Assembly (NCBI GenBank): GCA_004009845.1
Contig: RMBW01000073.1
Coordinates: 150,500-214,499 of the forward strand
Source of the DNA: Davidsoniella eucalypti
Taxonomy: Eukaryota; Ascomycota; Sordariomycetes; Microascales; Ceratocystidaceae
Reading direction: 5' to 3'
Length of the DNA stretch: 64,000 nt
A model generated the notes under the pieces. The model was not told where the DNA came from and did no database searches. It was given only the letters and a program-made list of their open reading frames with translations. Below, piece after piece: positions 49,609 to 61,015 of the stretch (position 1 is its first letter; the number at the start of each line of letters is the position of its first letter). The position numbers and the translations under genes were made by a program.

Positions 49609-51132
49609 CTAAAGAAAAGGGAAGGTGGTATCGATATTCTTCTTCCAATCACGCATCCCTCCCTTGATATCGACAATCTTGCGTGAACCCTCGTTGTCTA
49701 GTCCGGCTTCTTTGAGCTTTCGGACTATGATCTGAGAGTCCTCACCTTGGCGGCAAACAACATATATTGGCTTGGAGGTCGATGTTATGGTCGAGGGAAG
49801 ACCTCCAGTTGTTTGATGTTTCGTGAAGTCGATTTCAGAAAGTGGTATGCTGATAGCATTATTCAGGGACCCCACGCTGAAAATCTCTTTACTTCTGACG
49901 TCTAACAAGATATGGTCTTCTTCCTGCTTGTTGTGATATTCGTTTACAGTGACACGTTCTTCTGGAGCCAATATGTTGACCGATGCAGCAACACCACAAA
50001 ACGATACATAATCTAGGGACCCGTTCTTAAGCATCTCTTTTGTAAGAGAGGAGCCAGAACCACAAGCAAAGCATTTCAGCCTCCGGCCCATCATCTTGAT
50101 AGTTCTAAATGGGGTCGGTGAGTTAGCGGTGAACAGAAGCATAGATGGATTGCCGTTGTCCTGTCCACCACTGACCAAATCACCATTTGTGATGATTTTC
50201 AAGGCTTCTAAAGCTTGGAGAACACCCATCGTCCCAACTACAGGACCAAGGATTCCGCCTTCGCCACAGCTGACAATAGACTTCGCGGGAGATGGCTTCG
50301 GGAAGGTACAGCGGTAACATGGCCCGCCAGCTGCCACTCCCTGGGGACAAGGAGGATTGTTCATGACCATGAGTTGGCCGCTGTGTCGGAGGGCAGACGC
50401 AAATACAAATGGCTTCTCCAGGAGAACACAAGCATCAGACACAAGATATCGCGATGTTGGATGGTCAGTACAATCTAACACGATATCATACTGGCCGATG
50501 ATGTCGACTGCAGTCTCTGCAGTTAGGAACTCTTGGTGCGCACGGTATGTGACGAGAGGGTTAAGGCTGTTTGTTGTTAGTATATAGAATTCTAGCATGC
50601 TCATTTGATTGTCCTGTTTCCATACCTAGTTAGATAGCGTACGGCGCTATGAACCTTTGGCATACCCACAGTTGCCGTGCTATGTGCTATTTGCCGATGC
50701 AAGTTGGAGATTTCCACAGTGTCACCATCTATTAGACCAATGGTTCCTACTCCTGCTCCAGCAAGATACGCCGCAGCAGGGCAGCCCAAGCCGCCAGCTC
50801 CCACTATAAGTACCTTTGCCTGGCGTAGATATAACTGGCCTAGAAGTTTGCATTAGTCAGAATGAAGCCTATTTGTATCATTCATAGGGAGATTAAAACT
50901 GACCTTTGAGGCCTATGTCTGGCACGATCATTTGACGGCCGTATCTTGAATATTCTTCAGACAACAATGGCCAACTTGCAGTGTCTTCATCTTTGGGTTG
51001 CGGACTAGATCCCTCTTCAAGTTCCAGTCTTGCGATCTGCTCTTTTAACTCCTGTGCCTTGATTTCAATGTCTGCCAATTGGCATCGCAATAGGGTTAAG
51101 AGCTCTTCCTTACATGGCTTAAGAGGAGCCAT
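49609..51132 (-). CDS. UBA4: UBA4/MOCS3-type adenylyltransferase-sulfurtransferase (Urm1 E1)
   Basis: Three exons: 51132-50904, 50839-50626 and 50566-49609, giving 466 aa with introns of 64 and 59 bp. It activates the ubiquitin-like protein Urm1 as an acyl-adenylate and passes it sulfur, feeding tRNA wobble-uridine thiolation and urmylation. In homologues it also serves molybdopterin synthase. The N-terminal segment is a short coiled coil. The ThiF/MoeB-like domain has the ATP loop GAGGLGC (residues 90-96), zinc cysteines CYRC (231/234) and CFAC (313/316), and the E1-type cysteine in SIVSCGEGG (248). The C-terminal rhodanese domain (about 345-466) has the persulfide cysteine in VVCRQGEDSQ (419). 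All key residues are present, so it should be active. It is divergent from SLX9, with 451 bp between the two starts. Confidence 0.96.
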
Positions 51133-51583
51133 AATTCAAATGTCACTCGACAGCTTCAAATAACTATTAATGGATGATATAAAGACGAGGAAAGTAAATA
51201 AATAGTGTTAGCCATCAAATAAGTAGTGATGTCTACAGCAGTGGCAATGAGGGACGCATGTTGCACAAGCTTAGGCCTATAAGATCGAGACATTGCTATT
51301 TACTCAACTAAGCCTAATCGGGACACCGCCCCATTTTCTGCCGCCTTTTTTTCAATAGAGGTAATCGAAATTTTGTGAGCCCCACGTCGTCATCTAGCCT
51401 TCATGAGCGTCGAACTAATTACAACTAACATAGTTCACTTCAGTATATCGCATTCAAACGAAATGGTATGTTACTGTCATGCCCCCAAGAAAGTTTACAG
51501 ACTACACCTAAAGTCGCAGTGCTAAAACAACGACCGTTATTCAGGCTCCCATCGCACCACAGCTTTCCATCGGCGAGCACCGT
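51133..51583. promoter_or_regulatory. Shared divergent promoter region UBA4 / SLX9
   Basis: The region is 451 bp between two ATGs reading outward. No clear TATA box. A T-rich tract lies near 51346. The plus-strand frame starting at 51468 overlaps the SLX9 start in another frame and looks like chance. Confidence 0.4.
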
Positions 51584-52174
51584 ATGGCACGGTTGCGCGG
51601 CGACATTCACCCCAACGCACCATACAAAGTACACCGGGCCGGAACAACCGTCAGCGATTCGTTCGCCGCCTCCAAAAAGGACAAGCGGATGATCAAGAAG
51701 AGCACGTTCGCCTCCAAGATAGCCAAAGCCAACACGAAGCCCTCGCGCAACGTAACGCGCCGTGCCAAACGCAAACTAAAGACCACGCTCGAAGGACTTG
51801 CCGATGCGCTGCCCGAGCTCGACTCCGGCGACGATGAAAATAGTGGCAAGTTGAGACATAAGAGCTTGAAAAGTCGCCCGGGTGCGCTGAAACGAAAGGA
51901 GCTCGTCGTCAAGTCGGAGATGCAGCGTTTTGGTGCTAGTATGGCTCAGTTGGCATCCGTACAGGAAGCTGCGCCGAAAACTAGTGTTCCTCAGCCGGCT
52001 AAGTTGAGTAGAAAACAGCAGAGAATACAACAGAAGTTGGCTGCTGTGGCTCCTGCTCCGAATGCTGCACCGGTTGCTCAGGTCGAGACGTCTACGTCTA
52101 ATCGATGGGCGGCTCTCCGGAACTTCATCTCGTCAACCATGGTGAAGGATTCTGCTTTCTCTGATACGCCATGA
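51584..52174 (+). CDS. SLX9: SLX9-like ribosome biogenesis protein
   Basis: Single exon, 196 aa, very basic. Slx9 is a nucleolar factor of pre-40S maturation and export in yeast. The family signature is the central block SLKSRPGALKRKELVVKSEM, followed by QRFGASMAQL, a spacer, and the C-terminal RWAALRNFISSTM. The N-terminal third is Lys/Arg-rich (KKDKRMIKKSTFASKIAKA), as in homologues. The ATG at 51584 (context CCGTATGG) gives the expected length and an N-terminus of MARLRGDIHP. Identity rests on the conserved C-terminal blocks. The rest of the family is fast-evolving, and the symbol is given on that basis. Confidence 0.82.
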   Translation: MARLRGDIHPNAPYKVHRAGTTVSDSFAASKKDKRMIKKSTFASKIAKANTKPSRNVTRRAKRKLKTTLEGLADALPELDSGDDENSGKLRHKSLKSRPGALKRKELVVKSEMQRFGASMAQLASVQEAAPKTSVPQPAKLSRKQQRIQQKLAAVAPAPNAAPVAQVETSTSNRWAALRNFISSTMVKDSAFSDTP

Positions 52175-53303
52175 GGCTCGATCTTGGCGAGAAGAAGAGA
52201 AGAACAAAATTTAGAAGTATCGATAGACCATTCGAACGAAACAGTAACGACAAGCATTGCACAACTTGCAAAACACACGCCTAATATACATTTACTATCT
52301 ACCTATCTAACAACTCCAAACGGCAAGTCTGTACTTTCTTAACTTATAACAGTAGCGGAGATTTCATATCATAGCCTCCCCATATACACTCAAACGTGTC
52401 AAAAATGTAGCTACTTTCTACCCCGAGCAAGGCTCTTGGCTTCTTGGCAACCAAGCAGCACTATAGCTACCGAAACACAATGTATCTCTGCTGTTTCTGG
52501 CCTTTTACATCCAGTCCAAGTCCTATTTAAACTGTCAATATAAGTTGGTTTAGGGACGAAGGCCGTGTTTCTATCACATCAGTTCACAGGGAGGGGCTGT
52601 TTAAATATAGAAAACCTAGACTGGGTATAGGAGCTACTTCATTGTTAACATTCCTTCAATATGTCAGCACTATTCTTTCACATTTACCAATTTAGTGGCC
52701 ACTTCAACGTATTAAATATATAGTAATTTTTTTCAATAAACACTACTCACAAGTACCGTACAGAAATAGAAGAGGGCTAAGCTAAAATCATCTGCATCAC
52801 TAATTGATGTGTAATCAAACCTGATGTAATGAGCCATACATGGATGGCATCTTGATATGGACAACAACAAACGCCAATTTTGCCATGAGCAATACAAAAA
52901 TCAAAGAAGCGATGGCCTTGAAAAAATAATAACAAAAATGATTGGCCTCGCGGTTAGTTCATATAATCAGAGGTAAAGATGTAAGAAGGAAACACCAAGG
53001 TAAAACGGGCTTCTGATGAAATGCTAAATCAGAATGCAAGAAATGACGGACGTGAACAAGGGATTGATCACAGGCAATCCCGACGTAAGATAATCATGAC
53101 GGCTTGTCATAAGAAAAAAAAACAAAGCCACTGGGAATAGTTTGGCCATGATAATGGCCGCTCAAGGAACAAACAAAATGAGCCTACTGAAAGCTCAGAG
53201 ATCAGATGTTGGAGATGGGGAGGCGACAGCTCTTTCGCGTGCTCTTTCTGACAGCTGTTGGTTTTGTGACCTTAGCAACATTAAGTCGTCGCGGAGTAGA
53301 GAC
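52175..53303. other. Convergent intergenic region SLX9 / NEDP1-like
   Basis: Both flanking genes end here. The sequence is AT-rich and I see no gene, repeat or motif. The plus-strand frame 53142-53342 overlaps the end of the protease gene and has no support. Confidence 0.45.
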
Positions 53304-54599
53304 CTACTCAATCCGCGGCGGCGTCTTCGCAGCATACGGTGATGAACTTCTACTAAGCCTTTGAGTTGTTATATTAGCAAAAGAAAATCTAGGATGTGAT
53401 AGGATTGAGGCTGTACTCACGATCGTCTGCGCTCTCCTTCCTTGCGGAACTGCTCTATTATATGCATCATCTCCTTACGGCCGCCTCTTGAGTCAATCAT
53501 CTTATTCGCAAGACTCATGGATACCTGTTCTCTAGCGCCGACGCATAGTAGCTTCTTGACTAGAAGATGACGCATCAAGATGCATACAAAGACACCACAG
53601 TCGCTTCCATTCTCTTGTTGTGGTGTATCATGAAGATGCATGAAGTTGAGTTGTTTTCTGAGTAAGCGGCTGAAGATTTGCGTGCAATTTCTAGCTTCGT
53701 AGTAGTTCGAACGGCCGAGAGAGTCGTAGTGGAAAGCCACACCATCCAAAAGCGAGACAACGAGGAGGGACCAGTGAGAGCCACCTTCGGCTACGCTAAC
53801 ATTACGAGCGTCGTTGATTGGCAGAAAGATGTGTGATGCGCGACTGAAATCTGGAAGAGCGGACTTGACGCTCTTCAGGTCAGGCTCCTTCATCATCAGG
53901 AAGGTCATGCTGGGGCGCAAGAGGATAACGCGCGCCTTGGGATATTTGGGGAGTAGTTCACGCTCCATGTACTCTTCCCAAAATGCAATGTTCTATATTC
54001 AAAATAGATGGTGAGTGAAATTCGGCAGTGAGAGGGCGGTTGATTGAACGTACGTTATCTGTCAACCAATCATTTCGCAACGCCTTAACATCTTCGTATG
54101 TCACTATGGAGCTGTTAGAATGGGCGATCTCTGACTAAGACTGACAATATCGAGTTTTGGCGTGTTGATAGCCAGTGGCTATGGTTACTTACAGAGAACA
54201 TCGTGATCTAAAAAAAAACATGTTAGTCATTTCATTTTTCAGTCATATTCAACAGATCACAACAGAAAACTCACATGATAGATATGGCTGATGGGGCAGA
54301 AGCTATTAGGCACGCATGATGTTAGTAAAGCGGTATTATAGTGCGATTGGTCACAGCAGTCTCTTGGTGTCAGATAGATTCCAGGACGCCGGCTTGCAGG
54401 TATGTAATTCGATTCCAGAAGAATCCGGGGTCGAAGCCCAAGAACAGATTCAAAATATGATCGTCAGATGATAACCCCAAACCTCGAAATAACACTGCGT
54501 ATGTACTTTATAAGACCGACCAGCACCAGCAACAAGCAGGGGATGCAAAATACTCACAGTTTCGCCAAAGTGGCGGGCAATCTTAGATCGCAAAGTCAT
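53304..54599 (-). CDS. NEDP1/SENP8-like deneddylase (C48 cysteine protease)
   Basis: Exons 54599-54558, 54302-54275 (28 nt), 54207-54193 (15 nt), 54103-54054 and 53992-53421 are supported by phase. A last exon 53352-53304, joined by a 68-bp GTGAGT...TTAG intron, gives 251 aa; if that intron is not used the protein ends at 53417 (236 aa). By family it removes or matures the ubiquitin-like modifier NEDD8/Rub1, so it acts on cullin regulation. The Ulp1-fold catalytic set is complete: His in GGSHWSLLVV (118), Asp in FHYDSLG (135), Gln in DTPQQENG (170/171) and Cys in GSDCGVFVC (177). The N-terminal VLLTYEDVKALRNDWLTDN is the usual substrate-groove start. A SUMO protease is less likely because the protein is short and lacks the long Ulp1 N-terminus. 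Confidence 0.88.
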
Positions 54600-55107
54600 G
54601 GTTTATGCCTCGTTAGATTCAGTTCAGTTGGTGATATGTGATGTCGAGTTTGAACGATGACGCAGCGTCGCGACAAGGAGGTCGAGGAGGTTTTGAAGTG
54701 AGTAGTCCGAAAAAAGGTTCGAAAGTCAGGGCGCAAAAAAAAAACTGGTCGAGAAAAAAAAGAATACCGAAGTAGATAAATAGAAGGAAAAAAAGAGTAA
54801 GAGATCTCGCGGAGAACAAAGAACTGGATAAAAAAAAATGAAGCGGGCGAAAGACAGCAGAAATAGTGAAACAATGAGGTATGCAAAACAAAAGACGAGC
54901 AGTGACGAGTCGAACAATCGAATCAAAATCCAAGAAGAGAAAAAAGAAAGAAACTGATTGAGAGGTTCTCGAGGCGCAGGCTGAAAGAAACTAAACAAGT
55001 CGCATAAGAGAGAAAAAAAGAGTCGCTAGGCCCAGACAAATAATTGCTTGGAGAAAATAAAAAGCAGGTAAAGTTTTGCAACACAACAAGTCCCAGAAGG
55101 GAAATCT
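54600..55107. promoter_or_regulatory. Upstream region of the NEDP1-like gene up to the assembly gap
   Basis: The region is purine-rich on the plus strand (pyrimidine-rich on the gene's sense strand), a common look for fungal 5' leaders. This composition explains the overlapping minus-strand frames at 54596-54998. It ends at the N at 55108. Confidence 0.45.
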
Positions 55108-55108
55108 N
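55108..55108. other. Single ambiguous base (N), probable contig join
   Basis: This is the only N in the window, and the duplicated block begins at the very next base. That coincidence suggests two contigs were joined here and the true gap size is unknown. Confidence 0.75.
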
Positions 55109-56132
55109 TATCGGCGGTTGATAAACAAAGAGAAGGAAGAGAAAAAAGGGGCCTTATGGAACGAGGGAAGACGACCGGTCGTAAGGACGTCTTTATAGTT
55201 CTTTGGCGGGCTCTTCTCGACTTCTCAACGGCCATCCATCGACTATACAACTACACACAACAACAGATGAATGGCACTGCCAACAAAGCCAACCAAAGAC
55301 AAACAAAGAGAGGTCCGAGGACGAAGGTATGTGATTTGCGGGATCCAGACTAGGCTCTGGATGTGCGTGCTACCAACTAGTAGTCGTAGTGGTGGTAGTT
55401 GGAGCTAGACGGGTCGTTGACAGGCTAGTCCGAGGGCCGTCACAGCGTTATAGTTGGATCGTTTAGCGGGTTGGCTCTAGCTTTAGCCTTGGACGTAGCG
55501 CTCGCTTTAGCATGATCGCTGTTTTTTTTTTTGTTTACCAGTACAACTAGCTAGAAGACTTAGCGAGCAATTGTTTTGCTGGCGAGCAAGGGCCTGTGAA
55601 GAAATCGCGGGGCAATTTGATAGCAGCAACAACAACAACAACGACTTCAGACGATGTCGAGGGGGTCTCGATATTACGCTTCACTCAACCCACAAGGCTG
55701 TGCTTTTTGCGATTTTTTTTTCCCTTTCGCAAAAAAACAACAACAAACAACAGATGCGTTCACTGTGATTGGTGGACGGCAGCCTTATCACCACAACATG
55801 TTTTTGGCTTGTGACAGTCAGCACTATACGTCATAAGTATGTGTACATTTCATATATTTCAATTATACACATACTTTTGGCCTATCTAGTCATTTTTATA
55901 GTCCGACCCAACAAGCACCAAAATACGGGAAAACATTGTAGTGACGTTACTAATTATGTATTGTGAGCAGCTAACACTCTAGTTTTCCCACAACACTAAT
56001 CTTTTCTTCTGTTATCAATTATCACCAACCCTGTGACGCAATTAGTCCGTCGTCTTAGACGAAACTTGAATTGCGTGCCATCCTTTCTTAGCGGCACGGA
56101 GAAGATTCAAAGCCCCGGGCCTCCAGACCCTT
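55109..56132 (+). repeat. Direct repeat copy 2 (1,024 bp)
   Basis: This is a perfect copy of 48339-49362. It carries the same candidate first exon (55267-55326) and 19-nt exon (55818-55836). The candidate terminal exon is cut at the breakpoint: after CTCCAGACCCTT the sequence changes, and the frame stops at 56160-56162 after ten unrelated codons counted from the breakpoint. As drawn, this copy lies upstream of the NEDP1-like gene, as copy 1 lies upstream of IDI1. Confidence 0.93.
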
Positions 56133-56193
56133 AACCAATCACATGTACATATTCACCCTTAAACAACGCTGTTGGTAGAGGGCTGATGCTACC

Positions 56194-56215
56194 AAGCCCG
56201 TTAAACTGCGGGCTT
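56194..56215. repeat. Perfect short hairpin
   Basis: AAGCCCG, an eight-base loop, then CGGGCTT. It lies just beyond the right end of the duplicated block. No function can be assigned. Confidence 0.5.
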
Positions 56216-56799
56216 GTCTATTCCTGGCTTACTTGTCTCGAAAATCTCAAAGCACTATTTGTGAGCGTGTGACGGGAATGGATCCTAAGAGCCGACCCTA
56301 GACTACAACTTAGACCTTTCACTATTGTTTCTTTCATCAAACACATATCTGTATACTTACCTAGTTGCATATGCAAGCATCTACTGTATGTAAGCCGCCA
56401 ATATCTGACCGTCAATCAATCACAACTTCAAAGCTGACTTGTTGCTTACTACGTCACATATCAATACCAAGTCTAGTCAATTCCTACGAACGCGCCAGAA
56501 GACGATCTTGTGTCTGTGGTTAATATATGTGCACATTGTCTACTATTCCGATCTGTTGAGACATTAGCCCTTAGAGGTAGGCAAACTACAAATACCGCAT
56601 GAGACTATGGTTGCAATTGCAGCACATACAACTACACCACAACAAGCCAAGAAGGTGTAAAGCTCTGGCTGATAACCCGAAACGGAATAAAGGCGGGCGT
56701 TTATTCTCGTTAGAAAATCAATTACGGCGCCGAAAAGTACTGCGCATACAAGTATTTGTATTTCTGTCACATCATTTAAATACATGTAGTATAATATAC

Positions 56800-56845
56800 G
56801 CATATTTGCATACTGTGTATATGCATATTTGCATACTGCGTATAT
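56800..56845 (+). repeat. 23-bp tandem duplication
   Basis: Two head-to-tail copies of a 23-bp unit beginning GCATATTTGCATACTG differ at one position. It is AT-rich and outside any gene. Confidence 0.85.
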
Positions 56846-57776
56846 GCCATATTATGTCGCATGTTTAGTTGTTTATCTGTATACATACGGTACTATACTA
56901 CTGAGCATAGACTCATGCAAGCCAACTAACAACGACTCACAATGTCTTATAGCAAGGATATTTTCTTTGTCCAACAAAGCTCAATGCAAAGCGGGGAAGA
57001 CGCAAAGCAATCAAAGAGTTTCGTTACAACGTCGAGATACTATCACTAACTACACTACTTTTGCTACTATACAACGCGATAAAAACTAGAGCCATACAGC
57101 ACAGTCTAGGCGTATATCGTGTCGTAGGAGTGTATTAACGTTTCTTCAATACGACCCGGGCAGGTATTATCCTGGTTAGCATCAATATCGGCGTTCCAAC
57201 TGTAGCATTCTGATGAGAAACGTTCTCGCCGTACATGAATGCTACTGTTCCATTATGTCTTCTGCTCCTTACCTCTATATGTCAACCCGCTATGCTTACA
57301 AGCGGTATATCCACGCATGCTTTATAGGATAAAACAACAGCATCATTTATTTATGGCTCTTGTTGGTGGATAGGATATCCAAGTCCGTGATAGCCGCTGT
57401 ACATATCAATTCCAGCTTAAGAAACACAATTAAGTCTACATATGTATGTACAAACATTACATGTAAGATGATTCATGTACATATCTGCACTCTTTTCTCT
57501 CGCGATCTTGGATGCTACACCTCCGAAAAAATCGCCATTCAAACATCATGCAGTCAGCATGCACTCTTTATTGGCTGTATCGCACTGCGCCTTGAAGCAG
57601 CTCAAGTTCGGTTTCTGGTAGTGGTCACAAGCCAACAATGCCTAATAACGCTGATACGCACATGTACGAGATTTTGTAAACCTTTTGCGGGGTTTTGCGG
57701 ATTATCTATATCTAGAACTTGATGTTGGATCTCCCAATGAGAACATGGTTAGTCATGTTTATATTTTTGTTCATGG

Positions 57777-58660
57777 ATGTCAGATATTAAAAGTGATATA
57801 GTATCTGGTTCTTATCTCCCCCCCCTCCTATCACAATTGGAGTCTTTTCCCCCAATTCATGCAGCACTACCAACTTGGATGGCAAATACTCCGATATCAA
57901 TATCAATAGTGGAGTATTTAGGATATAGCAATGACTCTTATACAGATTCCAGGAATATTCTATTCTTGACTGTTGAGCAGGTCGTGCGCCCGTCGCGTTC
58001 CACGAAAATGGCACAGAGACTTGAGGGATCTGGGACGCGAGGGATTTGCTATTGTTATCAAGGAATCGTGAAACTAGATCAGGGATCACAATCAGGCAAC
58101 CAAAGCCAGAACGGACAGAATAGTAAGTCACCCAGGAAAGAAGGAAAATAGGCAGAATGTTTCAGCTTGTATCTGGCGATAGTCGGTGTGAAGTTGTTTA
58201 CTATATTCGGCCAAATCAAGATTGAGCAGTGCAGCGATCATCCAAGTACATATTTGGCTTGCCGATTCTCTAGAAGGATGAGAAACGGACATCTAGGCAA
58301 ATTTGATGTAGCTAAAGCATGTCAAATTTGGAGATATCTGGAGGTAAGCTGCAGCAAGGTTAACAGCAACAAGGCAGGCACTAATTCATCCAGGGTTGGA
58401 ACCAGAGAGGCTAGGAAACGGTGGCAGCAGTTCTTTCAAATTACCGACATCCTGGCCGGGATAAAATGAGGGAGTCATGCATATTCTTGAATATGTTCAA
58501 GAGGTGGCAGAGGAAAAAAAGAAAAGAAAAAAGCAACAAGAACAGAAGGAATTCTCAAAATGAGACATATCCATCACGTACCACTCGATGGAACTATCGC
58601 ATGTTGCACGCGATCGAAGCTAAGAAGAGTGTTTTGCCAGCCGATAGCAAAGTAGATTAG
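57777..58660 (+). pseudogene. Possible decayed gene, unknown product
   Basis: One plus-strand frame runs 231 codons from the ATG at 57777 to 58469 with a single internal stop at 58149-58151, where about twelve would be expected by chance. It contains VEYLGYSNDSYTDSRNILFL before the stop and VAKACQIWRYLEVSCSKVNS after it. Near 58466 a shift into the next frame would extend it through a Lys/Arg-rich segment and RTTRWNYRMLHAIEAKKSVL to 58660. A GTAAGT...TTTCAG pair spans the stop (58120-58162), but removing those 43 bases breaks the frame. I see no known domain. It could be a dead host gene or a transposon gene. An antisense frame over 57787-58131 is less protein-like. Confidence 0.33.
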
Positions 58661-61015
58661 AGACCGCATGAACATGAATATTTAAGTCGTGTTAGTCTAC
58701 ATAAAACAACATATACGACTCAATTCATGTTATCATGCATCCTATCTATGAACACATTTTAGACATTGGGCTTGCTTCTCAATCTCCGGCGTTCCGCGAT
58801 GGTATCAACTAGGAAACTGTCACATTCAGCTTGTATTTAACTTGTGTAGATATAATAACGAAAAAGAAGGAATACATACTGTAAAATAGACATTTGTAAT
58901 TCCCCTGGTATATATCTTACTTTATCCAGGGACTGCTTCATTCAGCATACAAATACCCTTTGCGGTGCCGCTAATATACCTCCAGCATCGACTAGCTTGA
59001 TTGATAGTTCATTATTCTACTGGTAATATTCTGCTGATTATATATGTACATGTATATCTAGATATCACTGTTGATGATGACAAGAGACATATGTATCAGC
59101 CGTGGGCTGATATGCTGGAGGAAAGGATGTTTTGGCGAGCCAATTGGCGTTTAGCTAGGTATTTGGGTCGACTATGATACGGCTTACATGTTGTATCAGA
59201 AAACCATTTCTAGATGCCTTGCGTTTAAGTAGATATCTCAGCCATTATTTGATCAGCACGCCACTAGTAACCCTAATCAGCAATGGCTTCTTAGCAAATA
59301 ACCCTGTCTCCAACGCGAAGTATTGTTCTAACGCTGGCGTTGGACTTGGCCTTAACTGCTAAAACGGCGCAATTCCGGTGATGAAACTATAGCGCTAAGT
59401 TGTTAACGTGTGCACTTTGCCCTTTTTTAGTTAATTTTTCTTGTTTTTAGCTGTATTAGACCAACACAAGGGCGCATATGTGGAACTTTAGAATATGTGC
59501 ACCTTTCCCTTGAGCAACGTCGACCGTTCAATGGTAAAGGATACTAGTCACTTGCCGGTTAAATAATGAAACGCGTATTGAAAATCTGCACAGAAGCTGC
59601 AAAGCCGCAACAACTACAAGAAAGGTCAGGCGAGCCTTTGCGGTCTATACTTGTATTCAGATTTGTATACATGGGTCGGCCGATTGTAACATACTTCCTG
59701 GTTCTTGAGGTGTGTCGACCTACATATTCCGCACGATACGGACACTCAAATTTCAGACTCGTTATGGCTATGTGGGTTAGACCGACGCCATGTCTTTCTC
59801 TATTCTCAGTACAAGACGCCTCTGGTGATAGCAATTTAACTGCACATATGTAATAATGTGACAGGAAGCAATCTCGTTCCACTCGCCCACTTGGAAGTTT
59901 GCTACAGTTTTGACTAGTCACAGTAGAGCCATTGTGGTTATTAGTGTTTTCTCGCTTCGTAGAGCGCCGTCGCGTTCATCATGCAAGCCCGCGTCATAGC
60001 CTAGCAAAAAGACCAGAACTCAAGGACTGCCCTCTAGCGTGTTCTTATATACATGCACAATGGTCCAGCCCGGACTGTATGATCTCTAAAAGCTGCATCA
60101 GGACCCGGGTTGGCTTGTATGTGGCTCATCGGCCTAGCGTAATGTGAGGCATATTGCATATGGGATGGGCCTTTTCCTGTTGCAGATGGCACAACAGTCA
60201 TAAGAAGGAGGGGCCATCACTTTGTTTCTTGATAGAAAGGTTCTCTGGACCTTTATCTTTATCTTTCTTCAACTCTTTGACTTGGCAAGCACCTTATAAC
60301 AGTACAACAAGACCCTCACTCACCCAGCTGATTTTACTCTTGTTAAATCTTTATTTTTTTCTTACTAGCAATCCCAAAAACGATCCTCGTTCTCTTATTC
60401 TTTATCCCGGTCACAGAACCACGGAACGGAGCGTCCTCTTCTACTCAACTTCCCTACTGAACTTAGCTAGGTCGTCTTCTATAGCTTATTCCTATCGCCT
60501 GGGGTCTTCGTTATTGTTACCTATTACGATCTGGCTCTGGCGAATAAGACGGCAAAGGTCTCGCCACTGTTTCTTTCTGCTCCGTCGAACAAAATCAGAG
60601 ATAACGAATAAACGAGGTCTAATATCCATCGACTGGCCGATTTCCAATTTGACAAAGCGGCTCTGTTCTTGTCAAGAGTTTTCTTTTTTCTTTTTCTTGT
60701 GCCGTTCAATATTTGTTCTTCATCCTAGCTTGGCCACTTCTGTATCCCATTTCAGGGTACTTGCCCATTGCTTAGTAGAATCGTCGCACCTTCCTCAGAG
60801 CTGTTAAAATTTTCATATATCTAGAAAAAAAAAAGAATTGAAAGAGAAAACAAAAACATCTTTTTTATAATTTCTTTTATTTTTTTAATTTTTTTTTATT
60901 TTCTTACCACAGCAAATCTCTTCGTACTACTGATCACACACCGGCCATTCTTATCGATCATTTTCACGGAGAGTTTCATCTGTCTCAACCCATTTATCAT
61001 CCGTTTCCAGTCAAG
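58661..61015. other. Intergenic and MATE 5' leader
   Basis: The left part (58.7-60.1 kb) shows no gene. From about 60.2 kb to the MATE ATG the plus strand is strongly T/C-rich with several T tracts (60830-60900), typical of a fungal promoter and leader. That composition keeps the frame 60154-60807 open for 217 codons without any motif, so I do not call it a gene. Confidence 0.45.

Larger units (their letters stand above)
56133..57776. other. Intergenic with small repeats, no supported gene
   Basis: No frame shows a motif. A perfect hairpin (7-bp stem AAGCCCG/CGGGCTT, 8-base loop) lies at 56194-56215, and a 23-bp tandem repeat at 56800-56845. The plus-strand frame 57360-57722 is open but unremarkable. 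Confidence 0.4.

Noticed and set aside
54596..54998. Three overlapping phenylalanine/serine-rich minus-strand frames
   Set aside because: They translate a pyrimidine-rich leader on the sense strand of the NEDP1-like gene. All three frames are open only because of composition.
58120..58162. 43-bp GTAAGT...TTTCAG intron over the stop of the 57.8-kb frame
   Set aside because: Shorter than any other intron here, and removing it leads to a stop within a few codons.
60154..60807. 217-codon plus-strand frame upstream of the MATE gene
   Set aside because: The sequence is T/C-rich and few stops are expected by composition. There are no motifs and it occupies the MATE leader region.
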